This document shows, piece after piece, positions 7,537 to 15,544 of a stretch of DNA of 32,162 nucleotides. The notes under the pieces are model-generated. The model was not told the DNA's origin, searched no databases, and was given only the letters and a program-made list of their open reading frames with translations. A program made the translations under genes and the position numbers. The stretch's first letter is position 1, and each line of letters starts with the position of its first letter. Source of the stretch: Chloroflexota bacterium (lineage in GTDB: Bacteria > Chloroflexota > Dehalococcoidia > DSTF01 > RBG-16-68-14); contig JADFKB010000021.1 in the NCBI GenBank assembly GCA_022565155.1, positions 1 through 32,162 on the forward strand. The letters are read 5' to 3'.

Positions 7537-8130
7537 ATGCATGACGAAACAACGGCCGCCGCAGCGCCGGCGTACCCCCTGCGCTACGATGTGGAGTATC
7601 CGGAGGAGCTGTCCCGCTGGCTCATCTTCGTCAAGTGGCTGCTGGTGATCCCCAACCTCATCATCGTGTGGGCTCTGGGTTACGCTGTCAGCGCGGTAAC
7701 GTTCATCGCCTTCTTCGCCATCCTGTTCACCAAGCGCTATCCGCGGGGCCTGTTCGACTTCGTGGTGAACGTGAACCGCTGGAACGCGAACGTTATGGCC
7801 TACCTCATGCTCTTCCGCGACGAGTACCCACCGTTCTCCTGGGAGCCGGGGGAGTACGCGGTGACCTATGAGGTGGACTACCCGGAGGAGCTGAGCCGCT
7901 GGCTGCCGCTAATCAAGTGGCTGCTGGTGATCCCGCACCTCATCGTGCTGCTGTTCCTATTCATCGCCGTCTACTTCGTCTATATGATCGCCTTCTTCGC
8001 CATCCTGTTCACCAAGCGGTTCCCGCGTGGGCTATTCGACTTCGTAGTAGGTGTTCACCGCTGGACCAATCGGGTCAACGCGTACGCCAACCTGCTGCGC
8101 GACGAGTACCCACCCTTCAGCCTGCGCTAG
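7537..8130 (+). CDS. Double DUF4389 membrane protein without zinc ribbon (copy 3)
   Basis: A 197-residue protein consisting of two DUF4389 units (about 14-102 and 106-196) with the YPEELSRW, FAILFTKR.PRG and DEYPPFS motifs, preceded by only about 12 residues. It is essentially copy 1 without the ribbon and linker. Its DNA matches copy 1 over long stretches in both units, for example ACCAAGCGGTTCCCGCGTGG occurs in both, so the duplication is recent or the copies are exchanging sequence. AAAGGAG (7523-7529) lies 7 bases before the ATG. The gap from copy 2 is 20 bases. Function unknown. Confidence 0.87.
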   Translation: MHDETTAAAAPAYPLRYDVEYPEELSRWLIFVKWLLVIPNLIIVWALGYAVSAVTFIAFFAILFTKRYPRGLFDFVVNVNRWNANVMAYLMLFRDEYPPFSWEPGEYAVTYEVDYPEELSRWLPLIKWLLVIPHLIVLLFLFIAVYFVYMIAFFAILFTKRFPRGLFDFVVGVHRWTNRVNAYANLLRDEYPPFSLR

Positions 8131-8148
8131 CTCATCGCGTGTGGTAGG

Positions 8149-8853
8149 ATGGCCTATCGCTGCTATGGCGTGGGTCATCTGATGGCTTCAGAGGAAGGCA
8201 AGGTAGCCGTGGGCTATTCAGACGGCCCCGGCTATCCCATCACCTTCTCCGTCGTCTATCCGGAGAGGCTGTCGCGACGGAAGGGCGTGCAGCGGGCGAT
8301 GGGCGTCCTCGTCACCTGGATCGTGCCCTGGGGCCTGGGGTACGTCAGTGCGGCGTTCGTAGTCTGGCTGCCGGTGATCATCGGCTCCCTCATCGCCTTC
8401 GGGGTCATCAGCGTCCCGATATTCCTGGCGATACGAATTCGCGCCAAGGGGCTGCCCCGCTTTCAGGCGGAGGACGGCCCGGCTCTGGAGCGCTACGCCG
8501 AATACGCGATCGCCTCAGCCTCCTACGCCCTTTTCCTGACCGACGATTCGCCCCGGCAGGCGATTGGAGAGTCGGTGAGGCTGGAGGTGAGGCGCGGCGG
8601 GAGCTTCGGCTGGCTCCGCGCCGCGGTCACGCCCGTGCTGCTGTTGCCGCACATCCTGCTGCTGGCGGTTTTCGCCTTTGCGTTCATGCTCATCGTTCCG
8701 GTGAGCGCGGTCACGGCGATCGTGTTTCGGCGCTATCCGCGCTGGCTGTTTGGGTTCACCGTGGGCTACCTGCGCTGGATCGCCCGCGCCCTGGGCTACT
8801 GGATATCGCTGACAGACCGCTATCCGCCCTTCTCGTTTGGCGAACAGGTCTAG
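8149..8853 (+). CDS. Divergent DUF4389 membrane protein (copy 4)
   Basis: A 234-residue, more distant member of the family with no zinc ribbon. It keeps the paired layout: YPITFSVVYPERLSRR opens the first unit, VFRRYPRWLFGFTVGYLRWIARALGY and LTDRYPPFSF close the second. The first unit ends in LFLTDDSPRQ rather than the usual DEYPPF. Two hydrophobic hairpins are visible (about 48-90 and 155-192). The start is uncertain: ATG 8149 lacks a clear ribosome binding site, and ATG 8182 is also possible. It follows copy 3 by 18 bases and ends 82 bases before purL. Confidence 0.78.
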   Translation: MAYRCYGVGHLMASEEGKVAVGYSDGPGYPITFSVVYPERLSRRKGVQRAMGVLVTWIVPWGLGYVSAAFVVWLPVIIGSLIAFGVISVPIFLAIRIRAKGLPRFQAEDGPALERYAEYAIASASYALFLTDDSPRQAIGESVRLEVRRGGSFGWLRAAVTPVLLLPHILLLAVFAFAFMLIVPVSAVTAIVFRRYPRWLFGFTVGYLRWIARALGYWISLTDRYPPFSFGEQV

Positions 8854-8903
8854 GCCGGGCCGGCCAGGGCCATCGAATGGGCCCATCCCGCTGTGCTACG
8901 ATG

Positions 8904-8927
8904 GCCCTGCCTGCCGGCAGGCAGGGC
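8904..8927. repeat. 24-base perfect palindrome just before purL
   Basis: GCCCTGCCTGCC (8904-8915) is followed immediately by its exact reverse complement (8916-8927). It ends 8 bases before the purL ATG, covering the place where a ribosome binding site would be. The central TGCCTGCCGGCAGGCA is identical to the repeat at 3064-3079. The preceding bases GATGGCCCTGCC also occur ahead of rplI. Confidence 0.75.
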
Positions 8928-8935
8928 TGACTGTT

Positions 8936-11173
8936 ATGGCCATCGATCAGCGCGCCCTCGATTTCATTGCCCTCAGCCGCGATGAGTATGAGCTCATCGT
9001 CGCCCGCCTGGGCCGCGAGCCCAACGAGGTGGAGTTGGGGATGTTCGGCGCGCTCTGGAGCGAGCACTGCGGCTACAAGAACTCGCGGCCGCTGCTGAGG
9101 CAGCTCCCCGGCGAGGGCGCGTACGTCCTCACCAAGCGGGGAGAGGAGAACGCGGGGGCGGTGGACATCGGCGATGGCGTCTGCGTGGTGATGAAGATCG
9201 AGTCGCACAACCACCCCTCGGCGATCGAGCCGTACGAGGGCGCGGCGACGGGCGTCGGCGGCATCGTCCGCGATATCTTCGCGATGGGCGCGCGGCCGAT
9301 CGCGATCCTCGATTCGCTCCGCTTCGGCCCGCTCACCGGCGCGCGCAACCGCTACCTCTTCCAGCACGTCGTCGGCGGCATCGGCGGCTATGGCAACTGC
9401 CTGGGCGTGCCGACGGTGGGCGGCGAGGTCGCCTTCGACGAATCGTACTCCGGCAACCCGCTGGTGAACGCCATGTGCGTCGGCATCGCGCGCATCGATA
9501 AGCTCCAGCGGTCACACGCGAAGGGGCCGGGCAACCTGCTCATGCTCGTCGGCGCGGACACCGGGCGCGACGGCATCCACGGCGCGACGTTCGCCAGCGT
9601 GGAGCTGGACGAGAAGTCGGAAGAGCGCCGTCCCGCCGTGCAGGTGGGCAACCCGTTCATGGAGAAGCTGCTGATGGAGGCCTGCGTGGAGCTGGCGGAG
9701 CGGCACGGCGACTGGATCGTCGGCATGCAGGACCTGGGCGCGGCCGGGCTGACCAGCGCCAGCGTCGAATGCGCGGCGAAGGCGGGCACCGGCATCGAGA
9801 TCGACGTCGCCCAGGCGCCGCGCCGCGAGGACGGCATGTCGGCCTACGACCTGATGCTCTCCGAATCGCAGGAGCGGATGCTCGTCATCGTCAAGCCGGA
9901 GCACGAGGTGGACGTGCGCGCGCTCTTCGAGCGCTGGGAGCTGCACTGCGTCGTCATCGGCGTCGTCACGGACGACGGGCGGGCGACGGTGCGCGACGGT
10001 GATCGAGTCGTCGCGCAACTGCCGATCGAGCTGCTCAGCGATCCGCCGCAGTACACGCGTGAAGGCGAGAAGCCGTCCTGGCTGGGCGAGCTGCAGTCGT
10101 ACGATCTGGCCGCGCTGCCGGACACGGACGACGCGAACGATGCCCTGCTCCACCTCCTCGCCACGCCGGAGATCGCCTCCAAGCGCTGGATCTGGCGCCA
10201 GTACGACCACCAGGTGCTCACCAACACCGCTGTCGGGCCGGGGAGCGACGCTGCGGTCGTGCGCGTCAAGGGCACAAAGCGCGCGCTCGCGCTCGCCACG
10301 GACGGCGACGGCCGCATGTGCTACCTCGATCCGTACGCCGGCGGCGTCATGGCCGTCGCAGAGGCGACGCGCAACGTCGTCTGCGCGGGCGCGCAACCGA
10401 TCGCCGTCACCGACTGCCTCAACTTCGGCAATCCGGAGAAGCCGGACGTCTACTACCAGATGGAGCAGTGCATCCGCGGTATGGCGGCGGCCTGCGAGGC
10501 GCTGGATACGCCTGTCGTCTCCGGCAACGTATCGCTCTACAACGAGACGAGCCGCGACGGCGGCGGATCGCCGCAGGCGATCTACCCGACGCCTGTCGTC
10601 GGCGCGCTCGGCCTGATCGAGGATGTTGAGCGCATCGTGCCGATGGCGTTCCGGGCCGAGGGCGACGACGTCCTGCTGCTCGGGGCGTCTGCGCTGCATG
10701 GCGCGGCGGCCGCGCTGGCCGGCAGCGAGTACCTGAAAGAGCTTCACGGCGGCCTCGTCGCCGGCCGGCCGAGCATCGATCTCGATCTGGAAGTGCGTTT
10801 ACAGAAGCTCTGCCTGGAGGCGGCGCGCCGCGGCCTGCTGCGGTCGGCACATGATACTTCCCGCGGCGGCCTTGCAGTGACGCTGGCGGAGTGTTGCATC
10901 GAATCCGGGCTGGGGTTGGAAGCATCCGGCGTCGGAATCGAGGGCCGCCGCGACGCGGCGCTCTTCGGCGAAACGCCCTCGCGCATCGTCGTCTCCACCA
11001 GCCAGCCGGACGAGCTGACGTCGCTGGCGCGCGAGCGCGGCGTGCCGGTCGTTTCGCTGGGCCGGGTGGCCGGCGATCGCCTGACGCTGGGCGGCGAAAT
11101 CGATGTCGCCGTGGCCGACCTGCGAGAGGCCTACGAGGAGGGCCTGCCGCGCGCGCTGACGGCAGCGGACTGA
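8936..11173 (+). CDS. purL: Phosphoribosylformylglycinamidine synthase subunit PurL
   Basis: PurL is the ATP-dependent synthetase of the FGAM synthase complex and works with PurQ and PurS. At 745 residues it is the small bacterial type, not the fused 1,300-residue form. Recognisable motifs are LWSEHCGYKNSR, ESHNHPSAIEPYEGAATGVGG, DIFAMGARP, GGEVAFDESY, and a second AIR-synthase-like half with ATDGDGR, DCLNFGNPE and SGNVSLYNE. The ATG at 8936 begins the conserved N-terminus; an upstream open frame runs through the palindrome and would add an unlikely Cys/Arg-rich leader. There is no clear ribosome binding site, since the palindrome occupies that position. Confidence 0.94.
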   Translation: MAIDQRALDFIALSRDEYELIVARLGREPNEVELGMFGALWSEHCGYKNSRPLLRQLPGEGAYVLTKRGEENAGAVDIGDGVCVVMKIESHNHPSAIEPYEGAATGVGGIVRDIFAMGARPIAILDSLRFGPLTGARNRYLFQHVVGGIGGYGNCLGVPTVGGEVAFDESYSGNPLVNAMCVGIARIDKLQRSHAKGPGNLLMLVGADTGRDGIHGATFASVELDEKSEERRPAVQVGNPFMEKLLMEACVELAERHGDWIVGMQDLGAAGLTSASVECAAKAGTGIEIDVAQAPRREDGMSAYDLMLSESQERMLVIVKPEHEVDVRALFERWELHCVVIGVVTDDGRATVRDGDRVVAQLPIELLSDPPQYTREGEKPSWLGELQSYDLAALPDTDDANDALLHLLATPEIASKRWIWRQYDHQVLTNTAVGPGSDAAVVRVKGTKRALALATDGDGRMCYLDPYAGGVMAVAEATRNVVCAGAQPIAVTDCLNFGNPEKPDVYYQMEQCIRGMAAACEALDTPVVSGNVSLYNETSRDGGGSPQAIYPTPVVGALGLIEDVERIVPMAFRAEGDDVLLLGASALHGAAAALAGSEYLKELHGGLVAGRPSIDLDLEVRLQKLCLEAARRGLLRSAHDTSRGGLAVTLAECCIESGLGLEASGVGIEGRRDAALFGETPSRIVVSTSQPDELTSLARERGVPVVSLGRVAGDRLTLGGEIDVAVADLREAYEEGLPRALTAAD

Positions 11174-11207
11174 CGTCCCCTGCGACAACGGGTCCCGGCG
11201 AGCCAGC

Positions 11208-11236
11208 TTGACAGAATAATACCAGTGCCGTACATT
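11208..11236 (+). promoter_or_regulatory. Candidate promoter in the purL-rplI gap
   Basis: TTGACA (11208-11213) is followed after 17 bases by TACATT (11231-11236, 4/6). It would give an rplI leader of about 165 bases. A second candidate lies nearer the gene. Confidence 0.4.
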
Positions 11237-11321
11237 CGTTCTGAGAGGCGATCTAAGAGGAGAGCCGCTTCTGTGTGGAAAGATATCCGTGTCAACGTGG
11301 AAAAGATGCTCCGTCGATCCA

Positions 11322-11352
11322 TTGACGGAAGTGGCTGTCTTGCCGCTATGAT
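11322..11352 (+). promoter_or_regulatory. Candidate proximal rplI promoter
   Basis: TTGACG (11322-11327, 5/6) and TATGAT (11347-11352, 5/6) are separated by 19 bases, slightly longer than ideal. Transcription would begin near 11359, at the degenerate palindrome copy. Confidence 0.4.
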
Positions 11353-11359
11353 TGAATCT

Positions 11360-11385
11360 GATGGCCCTGCCGCGACAGGCAGGCC
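11360..11385. repeat. Degenerate copy of the GCCTGCC/GGCAGGC repeat
   Basis: GATGGCCCTGCC (11360-11371) matches the sequence ahead of purL exactly, then GCGACA separates it from GGCAGGCC (11378-11385). The result is an imperfect hairpin (CTGCC with GGCAG) about 20 bases before the rplI start. Confidence 0.45.
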
Positions 11386-11406
11386 TTCCGAACAAGGAGA
11401 ACGACG

Positions 11407-12081
11407 ATGAAGGTGGTGTTTCTCGAGAACATCGAAGGTACCGCGCTGGTGGGCGAGGTGAAAGAGGTGAAGAACGGCTTCGCCCGTAACTACCTGTTGC
11501 CACGCGGCCTGGCCGCCCCCGCGATCGAGCCGTTTCTCACCCGCGCCGAAGCTGGAGCAAAGCGCGAAGCGAAGAAGCAAGACGCGCTCGATCAGGACGC
11601 GCAGTCTGTCGCCGACAAGCTCGAGGGCAGCCGGATCACGATGATCGCCAAGGTGGGCGAGCAAGGAAAGCTCTACGGCTCCATCACCAGCGTCCACATC
11701 GCCGAAGAGGTGACGAAGCTGCTGGAGGGTGATGTATTCGATCACCGGAAGGTGCTGCTGCCGGAGGCGATTAAAGAGGTCGGTGTACAGCCGGTGCGGA
11801 TCCGCCTCACGCGCAACGTAGAGGCCGCGATCGAAGTAGAAGTGATCGCCGAGGGTGCGGATGAAGAAGATGCGTCTATCCCGCTTGACAGCGAGGCGGC
11901 TGTTGACGACGCAGGCGTTGCGACGCTGGCTGTCGGCGACGAGGCGCCGGGCGACGCTGCCACCGCTGAGCTAGCTGACGGACAATTGATCGAACGATCG
12001 GAAGGCGACTCGTCGGCTGAGGAGAAGCCGGAAGCTACGGCTGAAGAAGCGCTGGAAGAGGAGGAACAGGAAAGTTTCTAA
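11407..12081 (+). CDS. rplI: Large ribosomal subunit protein bL9 with acidic C-terminal tail
   Basis: bL9 binds 23S rRNA and bridges ribosomes. The N-terminal domain shows the family signature in GEVKEVKNGFARNYLLPRGLA (18-36), then the connecting helix and the C-terminal domain with GKLYGSIT and the final strands VRIRLTRNVEAAIEVEVIAEG. The normal protein ends near residue 150. Here about 74 more residues follow, rich in Glu, Asp and Ala, ending in EEALEEEEQESF. AAGGAGA (11394-11400) lies 6 bases before the ATG. dnaB follows 112 bases downstream, the usual neighbour; rpsF, ssb and rpsR are elsewhere in the window. Confidence 0.93.
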   Translation: MKVVFLENIEGTALVGEVKEVKNGFARNYLLPRGLAAPAIEPFLTRAEAGAKREAKKQDALDQDAQSVADKLEGSRITMIAKVGEQGKLYGSITSVHIAEEVTKLLEGDVFDHRKVLLPEAIKEVGVQPVRIRLTRNVEAAIEVEVIAEGADEEDASIPLDSEAAVDDAGVATLAVGDEAPGDAATAELADGQLIERSEGDSSAEEKPEATAEEALEEEEQESF

Positions 12082-12193
12082 GCCCGAGCACCTAGCAGAG
12101 CGCGGCTGGAGGCCTTGCGCACTGCGTACTACATAGACCGATAGGCAGCAGTTAGCAGGAAACAGATGGCCAGTCGCACGGATCGCGGGTCGC

Positions 12194-13576
12194 ATGGTCA
12201 GCGCTGAAGTCAAGCCCCTTCCCTCAGACGTCGATGCCGAGGAGGCCGTGATCGCCTCGATCATGGTCGACGACGACGCGATCTTCAAGGCCCAGCCCGA
12301 CCTGCGCCCCGAGGACTTCTATCGCGAACAGAACCGCTGGGTCTATGAGGCCTGCCTGGAGCTGTCCGAGGGCGGCGAGGCGATCAATCAAGTCACCGTC
12401 GCCCACACGCTGTCGCGCCGGGGGCAGTTGGAAGACGCCGGCGGCCCCGGCTTCCTCTCCCGCGTTGTCACGGAACTACCTACCCCCATTGGCATCCAGC
12501 ACTACGCCCGCATCGTCCGGCGTGACTCGATCTACCGTAACCTGATCGGCATCACCGAGCAGATCAAGAATATGGCCTACGAGGGTGGGCCGAAGCTGGA
12601 CGCCGTCTTAGATCGGGCGCAGGAGCTGATCATGTCGCTGCACAGCAGCGATAAGGTGGGCGACTTCGTCCACCTGCGCAGCCTGCTGGAGCAGTTCCTG
12701 GAGACGCCGGGCATCGATGCCCGTGAGTCGAACCTGGTCGGCTACATCCGCACCGGCTTCGTCGACCTCGATACGTTGCTCGGCGGGCTGAAGCGCTCGG
12801 ACCTCGTGATCATCGCGGCGCGGCCCAGCCTGGGCAAGACCAGCCTGGCGATGAACATCGCCCGCAACGCCGCCGTCGGCCAACAGGCGCGCGTCGCTGT
12901 CTTCAGCCTGGAGATGGCGGCCGACCAGCTCGCCCAACGGCTCCTCGCCGGCGAATGCGGTATCGACTCTACCAGACTACGGCTGGGCGAACAGAACGAG
13001 AGCGAGGAGCAGCGCATCATGCACGCGATGGGCATCCTCGCCGAAGCGGAGATCTACATCGACGATACCGCCGTCCAGCGCGTCTCAGAGATCCGGGCGA
13101 AGGCCCACCGCCTGCATCGGGAGCGCAGCCTCGACCTGATCATCGTCGACTACCTGCAGCTGATCCAGGGCGGGTCCGGCCGTTTCGACGGCAGGGTCTC
13201 GGAGGTGAGCGAGATATCGCGGTCGCTCAAGGGCCTCGCCCGCGAGCTGGACGTCACCGTCATCGCTTGCTCGCAGCTCTCCCGCGCGCCGGAGCAGCGC
13301 GTCCCGCACATCCCCATGCTGAGCGACCTGCGCGAGAGCGGCAGCATCGAGCAGGACGCCGACGCCGTCATCTTCATCTATCGTGAGGACATCTACACCA
13401 CCGCGGAGGAGTGGCAGCGGCTCCATCCGGAGAGGCCCTACCCAGAGGGGATCGCGCAGATCATCGTCGCCAAGCACCGTAACGGGCCGACGGGGACGGT
13501 AGACCTGCGTTTCCGCAAAAACCTGACCCGCTTCGAAGACCTGGCATCCCGCGAGCCAGTGCCGTCCTACAACTGA
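12194..13576 (+). CDS. dnaB: Replicative DNA helicase DnaB
   Basis: DnaB is the hexameric helicase that unwinds the replication fork. The 460-residue protein has an N-terminal DnaB domain (about 8-110, beginning PLPSDVDAEEAVIASIM) and a RecA-like ATPase domain. Walker A is ARPSLGKTS with K215, Walker B lies in LDLIIVDYLQLI, and VFSLEMAADQLAQRL, SDLRESGSIEQDADAVIFIYRED and AKHRNGPTGTVDLRF are the usual family motifs. ATG 12194 is taken as start; the ribosome binding site is weak. The loader-like gene begins one base after the stop, so the two are almost certainly co-translated. Confidence 0.95.
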   Translation: MVSAEVKPLPSDVDAEEAVIASIMVDDDAIFKAQPDLRPEDFYREQNRWVYEACLELSEGGEAINQVTVAHTLSRRGQLEDAGGPGFLSRVVTELPTPIGIQHYARIVRRDSIYRNLIGITEQIKNMAYEGGPKLDAVLDRAQELIMSLHSSDKVGDFVHLRSLLEQFLETPGIDARESNLVGYIRTGFVDLDTLLGGLKRSDLVIIAARPSLGKTSLAMNIARNAAVGQQARVAVFSLEMAADQLAQRLLAGECGIDSTRLRLGEQNESEEQRIMHAMGILAEAEIYIDDTAVQRVSEIRAKAHRLHRERSLDLIIVDYLQLIQGGSGRFDGRVSEVSEISRSLKGLARELDVTVIACSQLSRAPEQRVPHIPMLSDLRESGSIEQDADAVIFIYREDIYTTAEEWQRLHPERPYPEGIAQIIVAKHRNGPTGTVDLRFRKNLTRFEDLASREPVPSYN

Positions 13577-13577
13577 G

Positions 13578-15038
13578 ATGCCGCGCCTGAACGAGCTGCT
13601 GGGCCAACCGCAACCGGATACTGGCGCTGTCCCGCCCGAGTTCGCCGCTGACGCAGGCCCATCCCCCTCGACCGCAGACCCTCGATCCTCGCAGTCCGAT
13701 GCCTGCCCGCTCTGCGGCGGCTTCGGCTTCGTCCGCCAGGACGTGCCCGCCGACCATCCGCAGTTCGGCCGCGCTGTACCGTGCCGATGCGTGGAAACGG
13801 AGAGCCGGGATGTCAAGCTGGCGCGTCTCCAACACTACAGCAACCTGGGCCCGCTGACGCGGCTCACGTTCGAGAACTTGATCCGGCGCGGCCGCAGCGC
13901 CGACCCGAGAGACCAGCAACGGTTCAATCGTTGCGTGGATGACGCCGAAGCGTTCGCCCAGGATCCGCAGGGATGGCGCGTGCTTGTCGGCGCTTCGGGC
14001 TGCGGCAAGACGCACATTGCTGCAGCCGTGGCGAACCGCTGCCTAGAGCACGGCATCCCCGCCCTCTTCGTCGTCGTGCCGGATCTACTCGACCACCTGC
14101 GCGCCGCCTACAAGCCGGACGCGGAAGTGAGCTACGATCAGCTCTTCGAGCAGGTGCGCAGCGCGCCGGTGCTGATCCTGGACGACCTCGGTACCCAGAG
14201 CGCGACGCCCTGGGCGCAGGAGAAGCTCTTCCAGATTATCAACCATCGCTACAACGCCCGCCTGCCCACCGTGATCACGACGAACATGGCGCTGAGCAAG
14301 TTTGACGATAGGTTGCGAACGCGCCTGGGCGACCCTTCGCTCTCGCAGCCGCACGCCGACCTGATCGCGACGGTGCACGTGCTTGAGGAGCGGCGGCCGC
14401 TGGAAGACCTGGGCGTGAACATGCTGCAACTCCCGATGGTGCGCAAGATGACCTTTGAGTCGTTCGACTTGGCCGACTACCGCTCTCCGCGCGACCAGCA
14501 GCAGCGCGAGCAGGCGTACCGGGCGGCGCTGGACTTTGCGGACAATCCGGACGGATGGATGGTGCTCTTCGGCGGCCGGGCGAAAGACCGCATGCACCTC
14601 GCCGCCGCCATTGCGAACCGCCGCCACGCCTCCGGCGAGCTGCCTGTCTTCGTCCAGGTGACGGACTTTCTCGATTCGCTGCGTCGGGCGCTGAGCGACG
14701 ACAGCTCCGCCGATTACGACAAGATCAAACGCACGACGCGGAACTGCCCGTTCCTCATTCTGGAGGACCTGGAGATCGGCGCGAGGAGCGACTGGGTTCG
14801 CGGAGAGCTGTTTCAGCTTCTCAACCCCAGGTGCCTCGGCCGGCTGCCGACCGTGATCACCACGCCTCACAATCTCACGCAGCTTATCACCGACCCGGGC
14901 TGGGAGCGGCTCGCTCGATTGCTCACCGACCCGCAGTTCTGCTCGGAGATCGTCGTTGGCGAAACGCCGGACATCGAGCAGCAGCCGGCTAAACCGGCCC
15001 GCCGCAGCCGGTCGAAGGCGAAGACGTCACTCGGTTAA
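13578..15038 (+). CDS. DnaC/DnaI-like helicase loader with two tandem AAA+ modules, the second degenerate
   Basis: A 486-residue protein with a zinc-finger-like N-terminus (C43-x2-C46, C69-x-C71) and two related AAA+ modules. Module 1 (about 98-255) has Walker A GASGCGKTH (138-146, K144, T145), Walker B VLILDDLG (198-205) and sensor-1-like LPTVITTN with N236. Module 2 (about 291-460) repeats the layout, but Walker A has become GGRAKDRMH (332-340; Arg and Met replace Lys and Thr), Walker B is FLILEDLE, and Asn236 is replaced by Pro430. Known loaders of this type bring DnaB to DNA and have a single ATPase. It lies one base after dnaB, supporting the loader role. Function of module 2 is inference: probably structural or regulatory. 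Confidence 0.85.
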   Translation: MPRLNELLGQPQPDTGAVPPEFAADAGPSPSTADPRSSQSDACPLCGGFGFVRQDVPADHPQFGRAVPCRCVETESRDVKLARLQHYSNLGPLTRLTFENLIRRGRSADPRDQQRFNRCVDDAEAFAQDPQGWRVLVGASGCGKTHIAAAVANRCLEHGIPALFVVVPDLLDHLRAAYKPDAEVSYDQLFEQVRSAPVLILDDLGTQSATPWAQEKLFQIINHRYNARLPTVITTNMALSKFDDRLRTRLGDPSLSQPHADLIATVHVLEERRPLEDLGVNMLQLPMVRKMTFESFDLADYRSPRDQQQREQAYRAALDFADNPDGWMVLFGGRAKDRMHLAAAIANRRHASGELPVFVQVTDFLDSLRRALSDDSSADYDKIKRTTRNCPFLILEDLEIGARSDWVRGELFQLLNPRCLGRLPTVITTPHNLTQLITDPGWERLARLLTDPQFCSEIVVGETPDIEQQPAKPARRSRSKAKTSLG

Positions 15039-15132
15039 TACGAGGCCTGGGCGTCTCCGGCGGCCGGGGCTGCGGGGAGCACAATTATTCTTCGCGCGAT
15101 TTCATAGCGCGCAGTACCTTGGTCCCAATCAC

Positions 15133-15161
15133 TTGACATTTTTCGTAAGGTTTCATACACT
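15133..15161 (+). promoter_or_regulatory. Candidate promoter for the small zinc-ribbon gene
   Basis: TTGACA (15133-15138) and TACACT (15156-15161, 4/6) are separated by 17 bases. The implied leader is about 70 bases. Confidence 0.5.
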
Positions 15162-15236
15162 CGCGCGGTGGCGCTGAGCCTGACCTGGTGGCAGGTTCGT
15201 TCCCGTCCACGTTGAGTTCGAAGGAGGGACCTGGTG

Positions 15237-15518
15237 GTGTTTGAGGACAAGACCATCGTCTGCAAGGATTGCACGGAGCAGTTCCAATTCACGGCGGGAG
15301 AGCAAGGTTTCTATGTGGAGAAAGGGCTGCTCAACGAACCGCAGCGCTGTCCGGACTGTCGCGAGCAGCGGCGGCAGGAGCGCGCCGCGAACGGTCGCCA
15401 GGAGACGACTGTCGTCTGCGCGGACTGTGGGGTGGAGACCACCGTTCCGTTTGTCCCGCACCTAAACCGGCCCGTCTACTGCGACACCTGCTTCCAGCGC
15501 GAGCGCGCTGCGGTCTAG
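15237..15518 (+). CDS. Small zinc-ribbon protein, CxxC-rich
   Basis: A 93-residue protein with two zinc-binding blocks. The first has IVCKDCTEQFQFTAGEQ, then NEPQRCPDCR, the pattern of a widespread probable zinc-ribbon family. The second has VVCADCG and VYCDTC with PFVPHLNRP between, another four-cysteine ribbon. Eight cysteines form four CxxC pairs. Function is unknown; members are often guessed to bind nucleic acid or protein. Two GTG codons compete: 15234 is 4 bases and 15237 is 7 bases after AAGGAGGGA (15221-15229). The second fits better and yields the family-typical MFEDKT start. It is convergent with the MoaD-MoaE gene. Confidence 0.8.
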   Translation: MFEDKTIVCKDCTEQFQFTAGEQGFYVEKGLLNEPQRCPDCREQRRQERAANGRQETTVVCADCGVETTVPFVPHLNRPVYCDTCFQRERAAV

Positions 15519-15544
15519 CGAACTAAACTAGCAGAGATGTGGAA

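Noticed and set aside
9512-10747. A 411-residue open frame antisense to purL
   Set aside because: Arg/His/Asp-rich composition with no motif, and it lies wholly within the well-supported purL gene.
11225-11410. A 61-residue frame between purL and rplI
   Set aside because: It overlaps the probable rplI promoter and the rplI ribosome binding site, and has no recognisable pattern.
8936-13576. Impression of a change in codon style from purL onward (more GCG, CGC and ATC)
   Set aside because: It is only a by-eye impression. A codon-usage or GC3 plot along the window is needed, and a marked step at 8.9 kb would be required to call a join or transfer.
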